From contig NC_051072.1 of NCBI RefSeq assembly GCF_004664715.2, forward strand, positions 28,385,997 through 28,449,996: DNA of 64,000 bases. The letters are read 5' to 3'. The notes under the pieces are model-generated. The model was not told the origin of the DNA and searched no databases. It worked only from the letters and a program-made list of their open reading frames with translations. A program made the translations under genes and the position numbers. Below are positions 33,890-46,230 of this stretch, one piece after another. Position 1 is the first letter of the stretch, and every line of letters begins with the position of its first letter. Source of the stretch: Peromyscus leucopus. Taxonomy: Eukaryota; Chordata; Mammalia; Rodentia; Cricetidae.

Positions 33890-34050
33890 TTTGTTTGTTT
33901 GTTTATTTATGAATATATTTATTTAAGGCAGGATCTCATTCTATGACCTTCTGGCTGGCATGGAACTCCAGTGTTGCTGAGGCTGGACTTGAACTCGTGG
34001 CAATCCTCCTGCCTCAGCTTCTGGAGTGCTAGGCTTTCAGTATGTGCAGT
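33890..34050 (-). repeat. Old B1-like SINE
   Basis: 'aaggcaggatctcattctat', 'gaggctggacttgaactcgt', 'cctgcctcagcttctggagt'. Confidence 0.7.
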
Positions 34051-34652
34051 CAATTAAGGTAAACTAGAAGGATAATGAATCGACATAGCTTGGTTCCAGT
34101 TTTGCTTCACGTTTCTAGAAAGTTTTCTTTCTGTCGCTTATGTCTTTCTTCCCCTTTACTTCCCTAAACCTTCTCTTTTCAAGACCTTCCCACTTCCTGC
34201 AGAATAGGTATCGCTCCCACCTCTGGCTGCACGGACTCGGAGGTCCCTCCTTTAGTTCCCCATAGCCAGAACTCATCTTCGCAGAGATGTAGACGTATTC
34301 TCAGCATCTCTGCCCACAGGATAGGCCTCATCTACAGGAAGGTAGTTCAGTCTGTGTCCCACCCTGTCTCACGGCTGTCATTTTTTTTTTTTTTACAAGC
34401 CGTCTGTGTCTGGCTCCAGAGAGTCATCTGCTGGAGTCTGGATGTCTGCTTTCCTCATTTCCTGGGAACTGCTTCACAGTCGTGCTACAGGCCCAGGTTG
34501 TTGTCGGCTTTGTCCATCTTTATCACATCATATGGTGTATGCAGACATTTGGAGACCCTTGAGATGGTTACATCACCCCCTAGGATTTCAGCATCAATTT
34601 TACTTTCTGAGAACTTGTCATTATACAAGGCCTCATTTTTTCTTTCTTGTTG

Positions 34653-34718
34653 TCCTTCCTTCCTTCCTTCCTTCCTTCCTTCCTTCCTTCCTTCCTTCCT
34701 TCCTTCCTTCCTTCCTTC

Positions 34719-34797
<79 letters not shown>

Positions 34798-34919
34798 TGA
34801 GACAGGGTCTTCCTATGTAGCTCTTATCATGTAGACCACACTGGCTTCAAACTCAGAGATCCCCCTGCCTCTGACTCCCAAGTGTTAGGAATAAAGGTGT
34901 GCACCATCATGCCTGGCCA
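34653..34919 (-). repeat. B1 SINE with long (CCTT)n(CTTT)n tail
   Basis: 34653-34798 is an uninterrupted tetranucleotide run switching from CCTT to CTTT. It abuts the B1 body at ~34799 ('gagacagggtcttcctatgt' to 'catgcctggcc'), so it is the expanded A-tail of this SINE. Confidence 0.9.
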
Positions 34920-34967
34920 AAATTTTCTTTCAAACCAAACACAGTTGCTCAGTCATAAAAATCATCT

Positions 34968-34990
34968 CCCCCCCCCCCCCCCCCCCCCCC
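34968..34990. repeat. Poly-C tract (about 23 C)
   Basis: Uninterrupted C run; the opposite strand is a long G run. Confidence 0.95.
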
Positions 34991-34991
34991 G

Positions 34992-35133
34992 CTCTGGAAC
35001 AACCCTCTGCCATGATTTTGCTCTGCTTTTGTGGACTCCAGTCATCTGAAACCATAAGACCCATTAAATGCTTTCTTTTATAAGTTTCCTTGGCCACGGT
35101 GCTTTGTCACAGCAATAGAAAAGAAATTAAGAC
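34992..35133 (-). repeat. Partial hAT/URR1-like repeat
   Basis: 'ttaaatgctttcttttataa', 'cttggccacggtgctttgtc', 'agcaatagaaaagaaatt'. Confidence 0.55.
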
Positions 35134-36826
35134 ACTAGGTGTGCAAATATATATAAAACAAAGAGTCCTGCTTCACTCATCCTTATTTATGTGGCATTAG
35201 CAAGGATTAGCATTCTTATGCAATGATGTAACAAATCCATCTGTTGCTAAAACTGTACCATGGGGCACAATGTACTTAGGGCATTCAAGTGGGAAGATAA
35301 GAAATGAGGGAAATTGCATAATGAGTGAAAGTTGAGGAAATGGAGTGGATATAACACTGATAAGATTTTTTTAACCCACTTCAATAGTTAGTGGAAACAA
35401 AGTGAGACAGAATGAAGCTAGATGGGGCATTTTTCCTGGGTGGTTTCTCCATTGCCACCTCCATAAAGGCTCACATTCCTATTGAAGACCTAAGAGATAA
35501 ACCTGAAGCGTCTGCTACAGAAGCCAACATAAACATAAGCATAGAGGGGGAAATGTGGTTTTCAAATCCATCAGTATGAGGCCATAAGAACATTAAAAAA
35601 GAAATCTGTATTTCTCCTGCCTCCTTGGAAATTGGAATAGTATGAAAACCCCTTGATAGCTATGACAATTTTTTTTTTGCTTTATCCATTTCTCAGACTA
35701 TCTGTTTATATACTGGACTAATTGTATACATGATGTGAGACTAATTATGATTAAATGATGTGTCCATGAATAACATGTCAGGAAAAACACTTTAATTTTA
35801 TCTTTAATATTTATGTACTTTGAGACCTCATATTTGTGGCCCTGCAGAAACAGGGAGAAGGGAAACAAAAATGAAGCATGTTCAACACACAGTCATCTGT
35901 GTTTACACTGCCAATTGTTAGGTAACTAATGATATTAGCAGGCTTGAGTAATTGTGGATGAACCACTCCCTCAAAATAAAAAAAGTATGTGTACACATTT
36001 ATACCATGCACACATGAACCCAAGAAGTGTTCACCATGCAGCTCCCATTAGGTTGAAGCTCTGGAATGAAAAGGAAGTGGTTACGTTTGTTAATTGCCAT
36101 ATCTCCAACACCTGGGAGAATTACTGCCATGAATGTTATCAGTACATGTTTTTCAATAAAAAAAGTAATCTAGTGTTGTGTTAATTATTGTTTAGAGATG
36201 ACATGTATGTTTTCTATATTATGTAAAAATATCATAGACCTAATTGAGAAAGTCAGCATACAGCCTGTGAGACATTTAGACACAGGTGAAGGAAGTTGCA
36301 TACAAGTGTTTGTGCAAACACATCAAAGAGCCCCCAAACAAGCAGATTCTTCACATTCAGGAGGCATGAAACATTCAAGACAGTGGTGGTGTCCTTAATC
36401 CAGTTACCCATTGTTGACATCCACTTGGATACAGGCATCCTTGCTACTCAAGAGGTTATCAGCAAACTCCTGGCTGAGAGTACTTACATCTAACAGATCA
36501 GCAAGTGTTGGCTGCAGGTAACATCCATGCACTAATTTGCTGGCTCCTCATTCTTATGACCAACTGGTTCTTGTAATTATCTAAGAAAGAATGATGTACC
36601 ACAGAAAGGGCAACATAGAGCAAGAGTGAGTGTGCACAGAAGCATCTTGCAACACAGAATTCAAGCACCAGGGTACCTTGATCTTTCTGGGACATTGTGA
36701 AAATTCATTTTACAGAATGAGAGGGTTCTGGCATTCAGGGGCCATGGGATCACAGAGATCTGCTCCAAGAATGATCTGTTGGGTACAAATTAAATAGTAA
36801 CAAGCTTGGAGTTCTTTGCAGACAGG
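35134..36826. other. Unique intergenic DNA
   Basis: No recognisable repeats or genes. Short open frames at 35811-36695 on both strands are unassigned; a decayed processed pseudogene cannot be excluded. Confidence 0.4.
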
Positions 36827-36832
36827 CCACAC

Positions 36833-37593
36833 TGTAAATAGAGGCTTCCTCTGTCCCACTCCATCCAGCAGCCACTCCCAAATGACCACTCAGAGGCTTA
36901 ATATAAATTATAAATGCTCGGCCAGTAGCTCAAGCTTATTACTAACTAGCTTTTACACTTAAATTAACACGTAATTCTTACCTATGTTTAACAATTTGGC
37001 TTGATATCTTTTCTCAGTATGACATTCTCATCTTACTTCTTCTGCATTTGGCTGGTGACTCCTCTGACTCTGCCCTCTTTCTTCCCATCATTCTGCTGTG
37101 GCATGTTTTTCTGTACACTGTGAATATGTGTTGCTCTGATTGGTTGATAAATAAAGCTGAACTGGCCTATGGCAGGGCAGGATGAAGCCAGGTGGGAAAA
37201 CCCAAGGGAGATAGTGAAAGAAGAAAGGAGAGGCAGGAGATGCCATCCTGCCGTCCAGGGAGCAGCATGTAATGGTACACAAAGGAAAGCCATTGAACAT
37301 ACGGCAACATATAGATTAATAGAAATGGGCTGAGTTTAGTTATAAGAGCTAGCTAGCAAGAAGCTTGAGCCATAGACCATGGCCATACAGTTCATAATTA
37401 ATATAAGTCTCTGTGTATTTATTTGGGTCTGAGCAGCCAAGGGACCTGGTGGGACACAGGAAAACCTTCTGGCTACATCATTCAGTTTGGCTTTTTCCAC
37501 CTAACTCCCTGCCCAGCTACCAGCCTGTCAGCTTTTTATTGACCAATGAGAGTAATACATATTCATAGTGTAGAAAAGAATTTTTCCACAGCA
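36833..37593 (-). mobile_element. Solo LTR interrupted by a second LTR
   Basis: Starts TGTAAATAGAG, breaks at 37087, resumes at 37484 and ends ...TTCCACAGCA (37593). Flanks CCACAC (36827-36832) and CCAGAC (37594-37599) differ by one base, consistent with an aged 6-bp duplication. Confidence 0.85.
37094..37477 (+). mobile_element. Solo LTR nested in the 36833 LTR
   Basis: TGCTGTGGCATG... to ...TTCTGGCTACA, with perfect 6-bp duplications TCATTC (37088-37093, 37478-37483). It belongs to the same family as its host LTR but in the opposite orientation. AATAAA in 'ttgataaataaagctg' near 37150 is the LTR poly(A) signal. Confidence 0.92.
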
Positions 37594-37599
37594 CCAGAC

Positions 37600-39090
37600 C
37601 CTCATAACTAGCAGCTTGTAAAAGCAAGAACCGAAGCTTTGGGACTCTGATTGTGCTTGTGCCCTAGAGTTCTTATGGCCCACTACCTCTACTGAAGCAA
37701 ACCATGAGGCAGAGACAGTTGGAGGAGATCTTTTTATTCAAGCCTGGGTTTGTGAAAATGTAGCAGAGACTTTGCATTTCAAATAAAAATTTTCTCTATT
37801 TTTCAAAAGGTGAAAGGTCTCAAAAGTTGCATGGGGCTAAGACTGAAATGTTCTTGCATTTGACAGAGTTCTTTGTCCTTTGACCAACAGATCTACAGGG
37901 CTCTGTTTTCTCTTTGAACTCACCTTCAAGCCCTACCGTCTTTGTTTCTGTAAACACATTGGCTTTGCAAGTGAAAACCAGTGATGGGTGAAGAGGGGGA
38001 AATATTACAAGTGCCACTTTAGAATTAGGAACACCACGTTAGGAGGGCTGTTACTGATCCAGGCAGGACCAACTTCATGACACTGTAACAGGACATCACC
38101 CACGATGTATGCACGTGAGAACCACAAGGTCGAATTACTGAAAGAAGTAGAATGATTTTGTGCTGGGCCACATCAATAGCTCTCCTTAGTCACAAGAAGC
38201 TGCAAGCAGGCTGTGGACCTCAGGCTGGAGAGAAGGAACCTGGAAGCAGCAGGGCATAGGTCACGTTGCATTTTGAAACACACCAAGGAAAGGTGGTCTC
38301 TTTCTGTTGAAGCATGGCTGTTTTTATGTTTGTTTTCCCATCTGTGTAAAACAAACCAAAGCACCAACCAAACAAATGAAAAAACCTAAACCAAATCTAC
38401 CTACTTTGTTTCATGATTTTTGTTCAAAAGAATGGAATCTGAGTTATCTCAGGACCTGGGTGGAGAGGTGACATTCAGAGCTATCTAAAAACTCTAAAAG
38501 ATTACTATTTAACCAAATGGCAACATGATATTGTCCTCACTCCTGAGAGTCAGTTCAATCCAAAAGGATTTGTCCATCACACAAACAGAATGTGCCTCTC
38601 TCTCAGAAAATCCACTGTTTCTAGAAACTTTAGAAATAATGTAAAGCTCACCCAACATGTAGGTTGGTACAATGATCCCTTTGGCCATTGTCCTCTCTCA
38701 GCCTTGAGAGTGCTCACCTCTACTCTGTAATAAACTTTGCCTCTCTTATGTACTACAAACTGTACATCTCATTTCCATTCTTTGATAGAGATAATAAGGA
38801 CCAGGAGACATGTCGAATCCAGAAGGAGATCTTTGTGATCTATTTGGATAATGTCCCCTTAAATAAAGACCTTTCATTCAGGATCCAATTTCCAGGTATT
38901 ATGTAGAAGGTTTTCTTGAAATATTGATCTGATCTTAGTAGAAATTTATGAGATTTTAATTATGAAATAGTCTTTTCTTCTATTTAATTTTCATTTGAAC
39001 TGCAGCATTTCCCATCTTAGACACCCTTTAGCTGTCGCACGCTCTTAAAAGTTTTAACTACCTCCTCTACAAAATTTATTTTTTCTTTTC
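37600..39090. other. Unique intergenic DNA
   Basis: No gene or clear repeat recognised. Confidence 0.4.
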
Positions 39091-39091
39091 A

Positions 39092-39093
<2 letters not shown>

Positions 39094-39148
<55 letters not shown>

Positions 39149-39158
39149 GTCTCTCTCT

Positions 39159-39189
<31 letters not shown>

Positions 39190-39372
39190 TTGAGACAGGG
39201 TTTCTCTGTGTAGCTTTGGAGCCTGTCCTGGAACTTGCTCTGTAGACCAGGTGGCCTTGAACTCACAGAGAACTTCCTGCCTCTGCTTCCCAAGTGCTGG
39301 GATTAAAGGCATGTACCACCACCACCACCACCTCCACCACTACCACCGCCACCACCCCACCACCACCCGGCT
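39094..39372 (-). repeat. B1 SINE with (TC)n/poly-T tail and expanded CCA triplets
   Basis: Tail side: (TC)n 39095-39170 then poly-T to ~39191. Body: 'gagacagggtttctctgtgt', 'ctgggattaaaggcatg'. At the other end the B1 'accacc' segment is expanded to about 58 bp of CCA/CAC triplets (39313-39370). Confidence 0.88.
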
Positions 39373-39426
39373 TTTTTCCGGTTCTCACTCAGCTATTGTG
39401 GCTAGATATTTCAAACATTTGTCTTA

Positions 39427-39641
39427 GGGCTAGAGAGATAGCTCAGCAGTTAAGAGCACATGCTTTTCCAGAGGACACAGGTTAAAGTGCAAATACTCAC
39501 ATGGCAGCTCACAACCATGTGTAAATCCAGCTCCAGGGGATCCCACATCCTCTTCTGCCCTCTGTGGGCAGCAGCCATGCATGTAGTGCACAAATAGATG
39601 ACACACAAGCAAAACACTCATAAACATTAAAAAAAAAAAAA
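39427..39641 (+). repeat. B2 SINE
   Basis: Forward B2 with a Pol III head: 'gggctagagagatagctcag', 'cagttaagagcac', then 'ccagaggacac', 'ctcacaaccatgtg', 'tcttctgccctctg' and an A-tail. Confidence 0.9.
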
Positions 39642-40659
39642 GGTTTTCTTAAAGACATAGAAAAACTTGATTCTTTATTCTTGTTTTGTTTTGTTGTATG
39701 TGATTTGATCCAAATAACCAAACAATCTCACTAGTTTTTACTGTTTTTAAGTAATGTGTCACCTCATTTACCATACAGATTTTCTTGTTGTGGGTGACCA
39801 TAATATAAAGACACTTGAAAGATCTTTGACATATAGTCCTCTAGTGTCTAATCAAACGAAGGGCTTAATTATGCTGACTTTCAGATTTTGTGTTCCATTT
39901 CCACAAGAAGAAATGACCACTGTGGTTTTTCTTCACATTTTGGTAATTGGATGAAAAAAAAAATTCTGTTTTCCATCTAGTTAACTTTTGTGTTTCTTGG
40001 GAGTGAATTAACTTTTCTCTTCTTAACATGGCTAGATTAATTTAACGTTGTTGACGTTGGGTTTGAGTTTAACTTCTTTACTCTTTAAAGTTTTCTTTTC
40101 ATCTTAATTTTGCCATCTACTGTGCTTCTGCTTGCAGAAGTTTGTGTCAGGGGAATAAAGTCCTCTTGACACATTTCCTAAGAGCCTTTATTCTGCCAGG
40201 GTGAGTGTGTTCATCACTCCTCTTAAGCAGGCATCAACGTTTATTTTTGCAAAAGACATGATAGTAAACATTTTTTGGTTGTAGGCAAGACAATCTTTTC
40301 CTTAACTCCTCAGTTCTGCCGTTGTGGAGTACAAAACCCAGAGATAATTCATGAATGTGGAGAAACATGAAATAAAAGTTTGAGAGACCCAGGAAGTGCC
40401 TGGATTTAGTTCTCAAGTCTTAGTTTGAAGACCAATGCCCTTAAAAATAAGCTCATTAATTGGTATGAATCTACATAATTGTACCATCATCTAGACAACA
40501 TTGGGTCTTATCTTCTATTTTTATCTTCCCGTCCTTAGTATCCATTGCTAACTGACATTGATTGTATTGCTTGAGATAGGATGGTAATTAAATATTCAAA
40601 CTGTAGAATAAAAATCTGAATTTTTTATTTTTTCTCATTACGTAAGACTGACTTTGAAA
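39642..40659. other. Unique intergenic DNA
   Basis: No gene or repeat recognised. Confidence 0.4.
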
Positions 40660-41257
40660 AACTATGAAATCCAGATGAATCTCGACTTCTGCCTCCTGAG
40701 TGCTAGGATTAAAAGTGTGTGCCACCACTGCCTGACCTCTGTGGCTAACTCTGTGGCTGGCTCTGTCCTCTGATCTGGTCTTATTAATAAAAATAAATCT
40801 GGAGCCAGGTATTGGGGTGAATGCTGGAAGATCAGAGAAGCAGAACAAGCCACAGCCCCCTCACCTCGCCAGTTCCTCAGCTGATCCTGTTTCCTCAGAC
40901 TGGAAGCCTCTGTGTCCTCATCCAAATGGATCTCAGCTGAACTGCTGCTCAAAGCCTGAAAGCTTAACCAGCCAAATGCTTAACCAGCTAGTTCCTGGTT
41001 TTCACACCTTATCTACCTTACTGCTTTCTGCCATCACTTCCTGGGATTAAAGGCTCTTGTTACAATGCCTGGCTGTTTCAAGTGTGGCCTTGAACTCACA
41101 GAGATCCAAGTGGATCTCTGCCTCTGTAATGCTAGGATTAAAGGTGTGAGTGCCATTATTTTCTGGCCTTTATGTCTATCTAGTGGCTGTTCTGTTTTCT
41201 GACCCTAGATAAGTTTATTAGGGTGCACAATATTTTGGGGAACACAATATCACCACA
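40660..41257 (-). mobile_element. LTR of the B1-carrying family with a partial second copy
   Basis: 41257 back to about 40780 is one LTR ('tattaataaaaataaatctg' ... 'acacaatatcaccaca'). On its far side (40660-40765) the sequence re-enters the 5' part of the same family ('tgtggctggctctgtcctct', B1-like 'gtgctaggattaaaagtgtg'). It looks like two LTR pieces joined by recombination. No duplication found. Confidence 0.7.
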
Positions 41258-41285
41258 ACTCACAATTTAGTAACATACATTCATG

Positions 41286-41291
<6 letters not shown>

Positions 41292-41323
<32 letters not shown>

Positions 41324-41425
41324 GTTTTTCGAGACAGGGTTTCTCTGTGAAGCTTTGCGCCTTTCCTGGAGCTCACTTGGTAGCCCAGGCTGGGATTAAA
41401 GGTGTGCACCACCAATGCCCGGCTC
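41292..41425 (-). repeat. B1 SINE with internal deletion
   Basis: Poly-T (about 31 T), 'cgagacagggtttctctgtg', 'gcctttcctggagctcac', then a jump to 'gctgggattaaaggtgtgca'. The middle of B1 is missing. Confidence 0.88.
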
Positions 41426-41672
41426 TTTTTTTTTGGTTTTATAGTTCATTTATTTTTATTGTTCAGAATACAATAGAGAGGTTAGAAGATTTTAAGGAAG
41501 TCAGCCTGACTCTTCTCATTTCTTGGGAGAATTATCTGACTTCACTGAGATGTGATTTCTTTAGCCAAGTGAATAGTACCAGTGCTTTCTTACTAGTCTG
41601 TTGAAAGAAGAGGCTCAGTTCAGTTAGCTAGAAAGTTGAATGTATTCAGCCTTCAGTAAAATTTAGCTTTAA

Positions 41673-41778
41673 TTGGGCTTGCCAGATGACTCAGTGGGTA
41701 AGGGCATGAGTCACCAAGCCTGATGACCTCAGCTTGATCCCCTGAATCTACATGATGGGAAGAGAGAAACAATTTCTG

Positions 41779-41820
<42 letters not shown>

Positions 41821-41824
41821 TCAC
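41673..41824 (+). repeat. B4-type SINE with (AC)n tail
   Basis: 'gccagatgactcagtgggta', 'caccaagcctgatgacctca', 'tgatcccctgaatct', then (AC)n at 41781-41816. Confidence 0.75.
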
Positions 41825-42365
41825 TCAAATGAGTAAATTAACAATTTAGCCATTCTTCTTCTTCTTAATCTTATTGGCACAAATTAAAAAAAACACAACA
41901 TTTTGCAGTAAGAGGGTTCTACAAAAGCCAGCAGGTATTCTTTTTCAGCCAAAGTTCTTGAGTTAAAGCACAAAGGGAAAAATAACTAGATATTTTTTTT
42001 TTTACCAGATTCTTAGATTAAAATGTGGAATTCTAATTAATTCATCCTATTCTGTTACTTCAGTCATTCTACTGACATTCCTCTACTCTTATCTCTCTAG
42101 ACAGAGACTATAATTTGTGTGTGAGTGAATCCAGAAAGCATTGCCTAGTTTGGTGGAGAGAAATCTCAAATGTAGTTGTTGTTTTGTTGGAATTTACTCT
42201 TTGGGGGCCCCACCACCCAGCTCCCAAATAAATACATGCAGACTTATTCTTACTTATGAATTGTTTTTAGCCAGCTTTCTAAATAAAATTACCTCATTTC
42301 TCTAAAATTAACTACACTTTGCCCCTGGGCTTTTTACCTTTCTTTATTCAACCTATCTTTCTTCC

Positions 42366-42531
42366 TTTTTTTTTTTTTTTTTTTTTTTTTTACGGAGTTT
42401 CTCTGTGTAGTTTTGGAGCCTTTCCTGGAACTCGCTTTGTAGACCAGGCTGGCCTGGAACTCACAGAGATCTGCCTGCCTCTGCCTCCCGAGTGCTGGGA
42501 TTAAAGGCGTGCGCCACCACCGCCAGGCTCT
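42366..42531 (-). repeat. B1 SINE inside the LTR
   Basis: Poly-T 42366-42391, then 'gtttctctgtgtagttttgg', 'gcctttcctggaactcgc', 'ctgggattaaaggcgtgcgc'. Little diverged, so relatively young. Confidence 0.93.
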
Positions 42532-42708
42532 TCCTTTCTTGTTCTGTGGCTGGCTTTGTGGCTATGTGACTGGCCCCTAACATCCTCTTCACCTTCTCCT
42601 TTTCTCACTCCTCCCTGGTCTCTTCTCAAGTCTAGATCTCTCCTATTTATTCTCTCTGCTGGCAGCCCCACCTATTTTCTCTCTTGCCTAGCTATTGGCC
42701 ATTCAACT

Positions 42709-42908
<200 letters not shown>

Positions 42909-43080
42909 TCAACTCTTTATGAGACTAGTCAGGTGTTTTAGGCAAACAAAGTAACACAGCTTTACAGAGTTAAACAAATGCAACATGAAAGCATGCAACA
43001 TATCTTAGCATCATTAATCAAATGTTCCACAGCAGAAACAAATGTAACACATCTTAAACTAATATTCCACAACACTCAAG

Positions 43081-44590
43081 TGCTCCAGAGAACTCAGAGA
43101 AGATTTTAGAGCATGTTCAGCCTTTATTGTAATATAAATTCCTCACTTAGCTTGAACTGCTTTTCCTGGTCTAGCTTTGCTTCCTCTTGCCTTTAAATTC
43201 ACTATTCACATAACTACCCAAGGCAAGGTATGCACTTCTTTAACAAACAGAAAAAAAAAATGTAACTGTCATGTAGAAGGACAGGAATAGCAGCAGGGAA
43301 AGAAGACATAGAACAAGGAAGGATGGAGTGGGTGTCCGGGAATTTCTTGAGTTATTTAGGACAGACCTAGGCTACTTTTCATTTCCTTCAATTCTGAAAT
43401 AAAACTGAATTTCAATGAGTCTATGGAGAGGGAAAGGTGCTATCGATAGTACCCATATTTTAAACATAGAAAGTCCCACAAATGAATGGTCTCTTTTCTG
43501 AAATGGTACCTATTCAAGATTGTGTGAACTGTGAAAATTTCCCCTTCTAATCAAGTGTTAACTGGATGTGAGATAGGACATAGATTCTAATTATGTTAGG
43601 TTGGTTCTTACAAGGTGTAACACTCCCCAAACACAAATAGTCTAAGTCAAAACAAAGACATGAAAATCTTCTCTTGTCACTTGTGATTTCCCTTGTCACT
43701 TTCCTCTTCAATTCTTTTAAATGTCCACTTTATAATGGTAAGAAAATCATAAAATATAGCTTAACATAGAGAGAACAGAGCTCAGCGTTTCTGTTGTAAT
43801 CTTATAGCTTCTATTCTTCCTGCTTTAACATGTGACTCTCCTGTGGTCATAGAGAACCAATGCCCTCCAGTTTAAATCTGATCAACTGTCATGTCCGAGT
43901 TCAACATTATGCAAGTCAATGCTGCATTCACCTTACTGGATAAATGAAACAACATACAGGTGTTCGTGTATGAGTCTAGGGCACTCTAAGAATGATTGGT
44001 ATGTCTATGGGAAAAAAAAGTCCTGTATGATTACAATCTAAATGAGAAGTAATCAGGCTATTTATCTTGGGGGTTTGTACATCATGTAACTGTAGAAAGC
44101 CTCCTAAAAGAAATGAAATGGGAGTCATAAATGTCAATCCTCTCTTAGGGAGCAGCATTCATCATTGCACTCAGTCTGACATCATCATGTGTGGCATATC
44201 AGAAGTTCCCTGAACCACTGGTGCTGAATGGACCTTTTCTAACCTAGTGTTTCTATGATGTTCTCCAGAGAGTTTAATCCAATCCCTGGCCATGTCAGAC
44301 TACTGCACATATCATTTGCATTTGAAGGATGCTCAAAATTCTGAGTTCAGCTTATGTTCCCAGAGTTTAAGAGCCAAAAATTAGGCTCTGGCAATCACAA
44401 TAAGCTAAAATTGACCCCTTCTGCCATCGGCCAACTAAAGAGACAAGTTACAGTGAAAAGCAAAGAAAGGAGTTTTTGTTTTTTTTTTTTTAAATATGGC
44501 CACAGTGGAAATAGAAACAATAGTTCTAGGGATCACAAACCCATCTTCAGAGTCCTGACAGGAGTGTGCATATTTATATTGAAGTATAAT
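43081..44590. other. Unique intergenic DNA
   Basis: No gene or recognisable young repeat. Confidence 0.4.
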
Positions 44591-44595
44591 GTTGA

Positions 44596-44597
<2 letters not shown>

Positions 44598-44650
<53 letters not shown>

Positions 44651-44654
44651 TGCG
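44598..44654. repeat. (GT)n microsatellite
   Basis: About 22 GT units then an imperfect tail with TATG and GCG interruptions. Confidence 0.95.
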
Positions 44655-44758
44655 TGTGCGCTTGCACATGTGTTTCTGTGAATACTATTCTTTTCTATGC
44701 CAGTTTCCTGAGACTCTTACTTTTAGAAATTGTAAATGGGTGATGGTGTTTTCAAATC

Positions 44759-45110
44759 TGTAAACAGATGTTTCCTGTCTGGACCATCTAGTCCTAAATA
44801 AATACACAGAGGCTTATATGAATTATAAATCCTTGGTCAATAACAAAGGCTTATTATTAGCTAACTCTTACACTTAAATTAACCCATATTTCCATTTATG
44901 CTTTGCCATGTGGCAGTACTTTTATTAGCATGGCACATTCACCTCCTGCTTCCTCTGCATCTGGCTGGTGATTCCTGACTCCACCCTTCCCATCATTCTT
45001 AGTTGGTTCACCCTGCCTATATTCCTGCCTGGCTACTGGCCAATCAGCATTTTATTAAACCAATTTGAGTGACAAATATTTACAATGTACAAGAGGATCA
45101 TTCCACAGCA
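44759..45110 (-). mobile_element. Solo LTR
   Basis: TGTAAACAGATG... to ...TTCCACAGCA (352 bp) with perfect 6-bp duplications CAAATC (44753-44758, 45111-45116). Same family as 15059 and 49169. Confidence 0.93.
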
Positions 45111-45119
45111 CAAATCCTT

Positions 45120-45470
45120 TTCCTGAATAAGCTATGATTATGAGATTTTTTTTATTTGACCTGTTGATATGATGGATATATCAGTTGTTTTTGAGTGTTG
45201 AGCCAGCCTTGTACTTGGAATAAATTTCATTTGGTTGTAGTATATTTCTTTTAAACATTGTTGGCTTGAGCTTGACAATATTTTACTGAGGACTTTTACA
45301 TCAATATTCATGAGACACATTGGTCTATAATTTGCTTTTTTTGAAATGTAATTGCAGGGTTTTGGAAAATGCTGGATTATAGAAAGAAGCAGGAAACATT
45401 CTGTCTGCTTTTCTATTCTCAAAGAAACTACAGAAAATAAATATAATTTCTTCATTAAATCTTTGAGTTG
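45120..45470 (-). pseudogene. L1 ORF2 (reverse transcriptase) fragment
   Basis: The minus-strand frame contains NYRPMCLMNIDVKVLSKIL and KEIYYNQMKFIPS, which correspond to the conserved L1 reverse-transcriptase region. It is a short broken remnant; B1 and LTR insertions follow on the right. Confidence 0.8.
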
Positions 45471-45471
45471 T

Positions 45472-45697
45472 TGTTGTTGGTGGTCTTCTTCTTCCTCCTC
45501 CTCCTCCTCCTCCTCCTCCTCCTCCTCCTCCTCCTTCTTCTTCTACAACAACAACAGAGTTTCTCTGTATCATTTTGGTGCCTGTCCTGTCCTGGATCTT
45601 GGCTCTGTAGACCAGGCTGGCCTCAGATTCACAGAGATCTGCCTGGCTCTGCCTCCTAAATGCTGGGATTAAAGGAGTGTGCCACCACCACCTGGCC
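45472..45697 (-). repeat. B1 SINE with (CTT)(CCT)n tail, inserted in L1
   Basis: Tail 45473-45550 of GTT, CTT and about 14 CCT triplets. Body 'gagtttctctgtatcatttt', 'gaccaggctggcctcagatt', 'gctgggattaaaggagtgtg'. Confidence 0.88.
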
Positions 45698-45743
45698 ATA
45701 CTTCTGTTTTATAAAATTATTGATTGAATTTTGTTGAGACCTG

Positions 45744-46230
45744 TGTTGATGAATCTTAAAAGGTCCTATTAAATAAAAAACTCAGAGCCAGAAATTGGGG
45801 TTAAAGTCTGAGAGAGATTAGAGAAATAGGAAAAGCCATAAGCTAACCTCACCTCACCAACACCTCATTCTCCGAAAAAAAAGTTACTTCCTATATACCC
45901 ATGCCTATATTTCTTTCTGTTCTGCTCATTTGCTTTCTCAGCCCAGCTACATCACTTCTTCTTTCTGCCCAGCTCTGTCACTTCTTGTCTGTCTGTACAG
46001 ACCTCCAAATCTCTATGGTTAGTGCTGGGATTAAAGGCATGTGTCACCACACTTAGCTCTGTTCCCCAGTGTGGCCTTGAACTCACAGAGATCCAGACAG
46101 ATCCCTGCCTCCCAAGTGATAGGATTAAAAGTGTGTGCTACCATTGCCTGACTTCTATGTTAATAAAGTGGCTGGCTTTTTCCTCTGATCCTCAAGTAAA
46201 TTTTATTGGGAGACACAATACATCACAACA
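45744..46230 (-). mobile_element. Solo LTR of the B1-carrying family
   Basis: TGTTGATGAATC... to ...ACATCACAACA (487 bp) with perfect 6-bp duplications GACCTG (45738-45743, 46231-46236). B1-like stretches inside: 'gtgctgggattaaaggcatg' and 'gtggccttgaactcacagag'. Confidence 0.93.
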
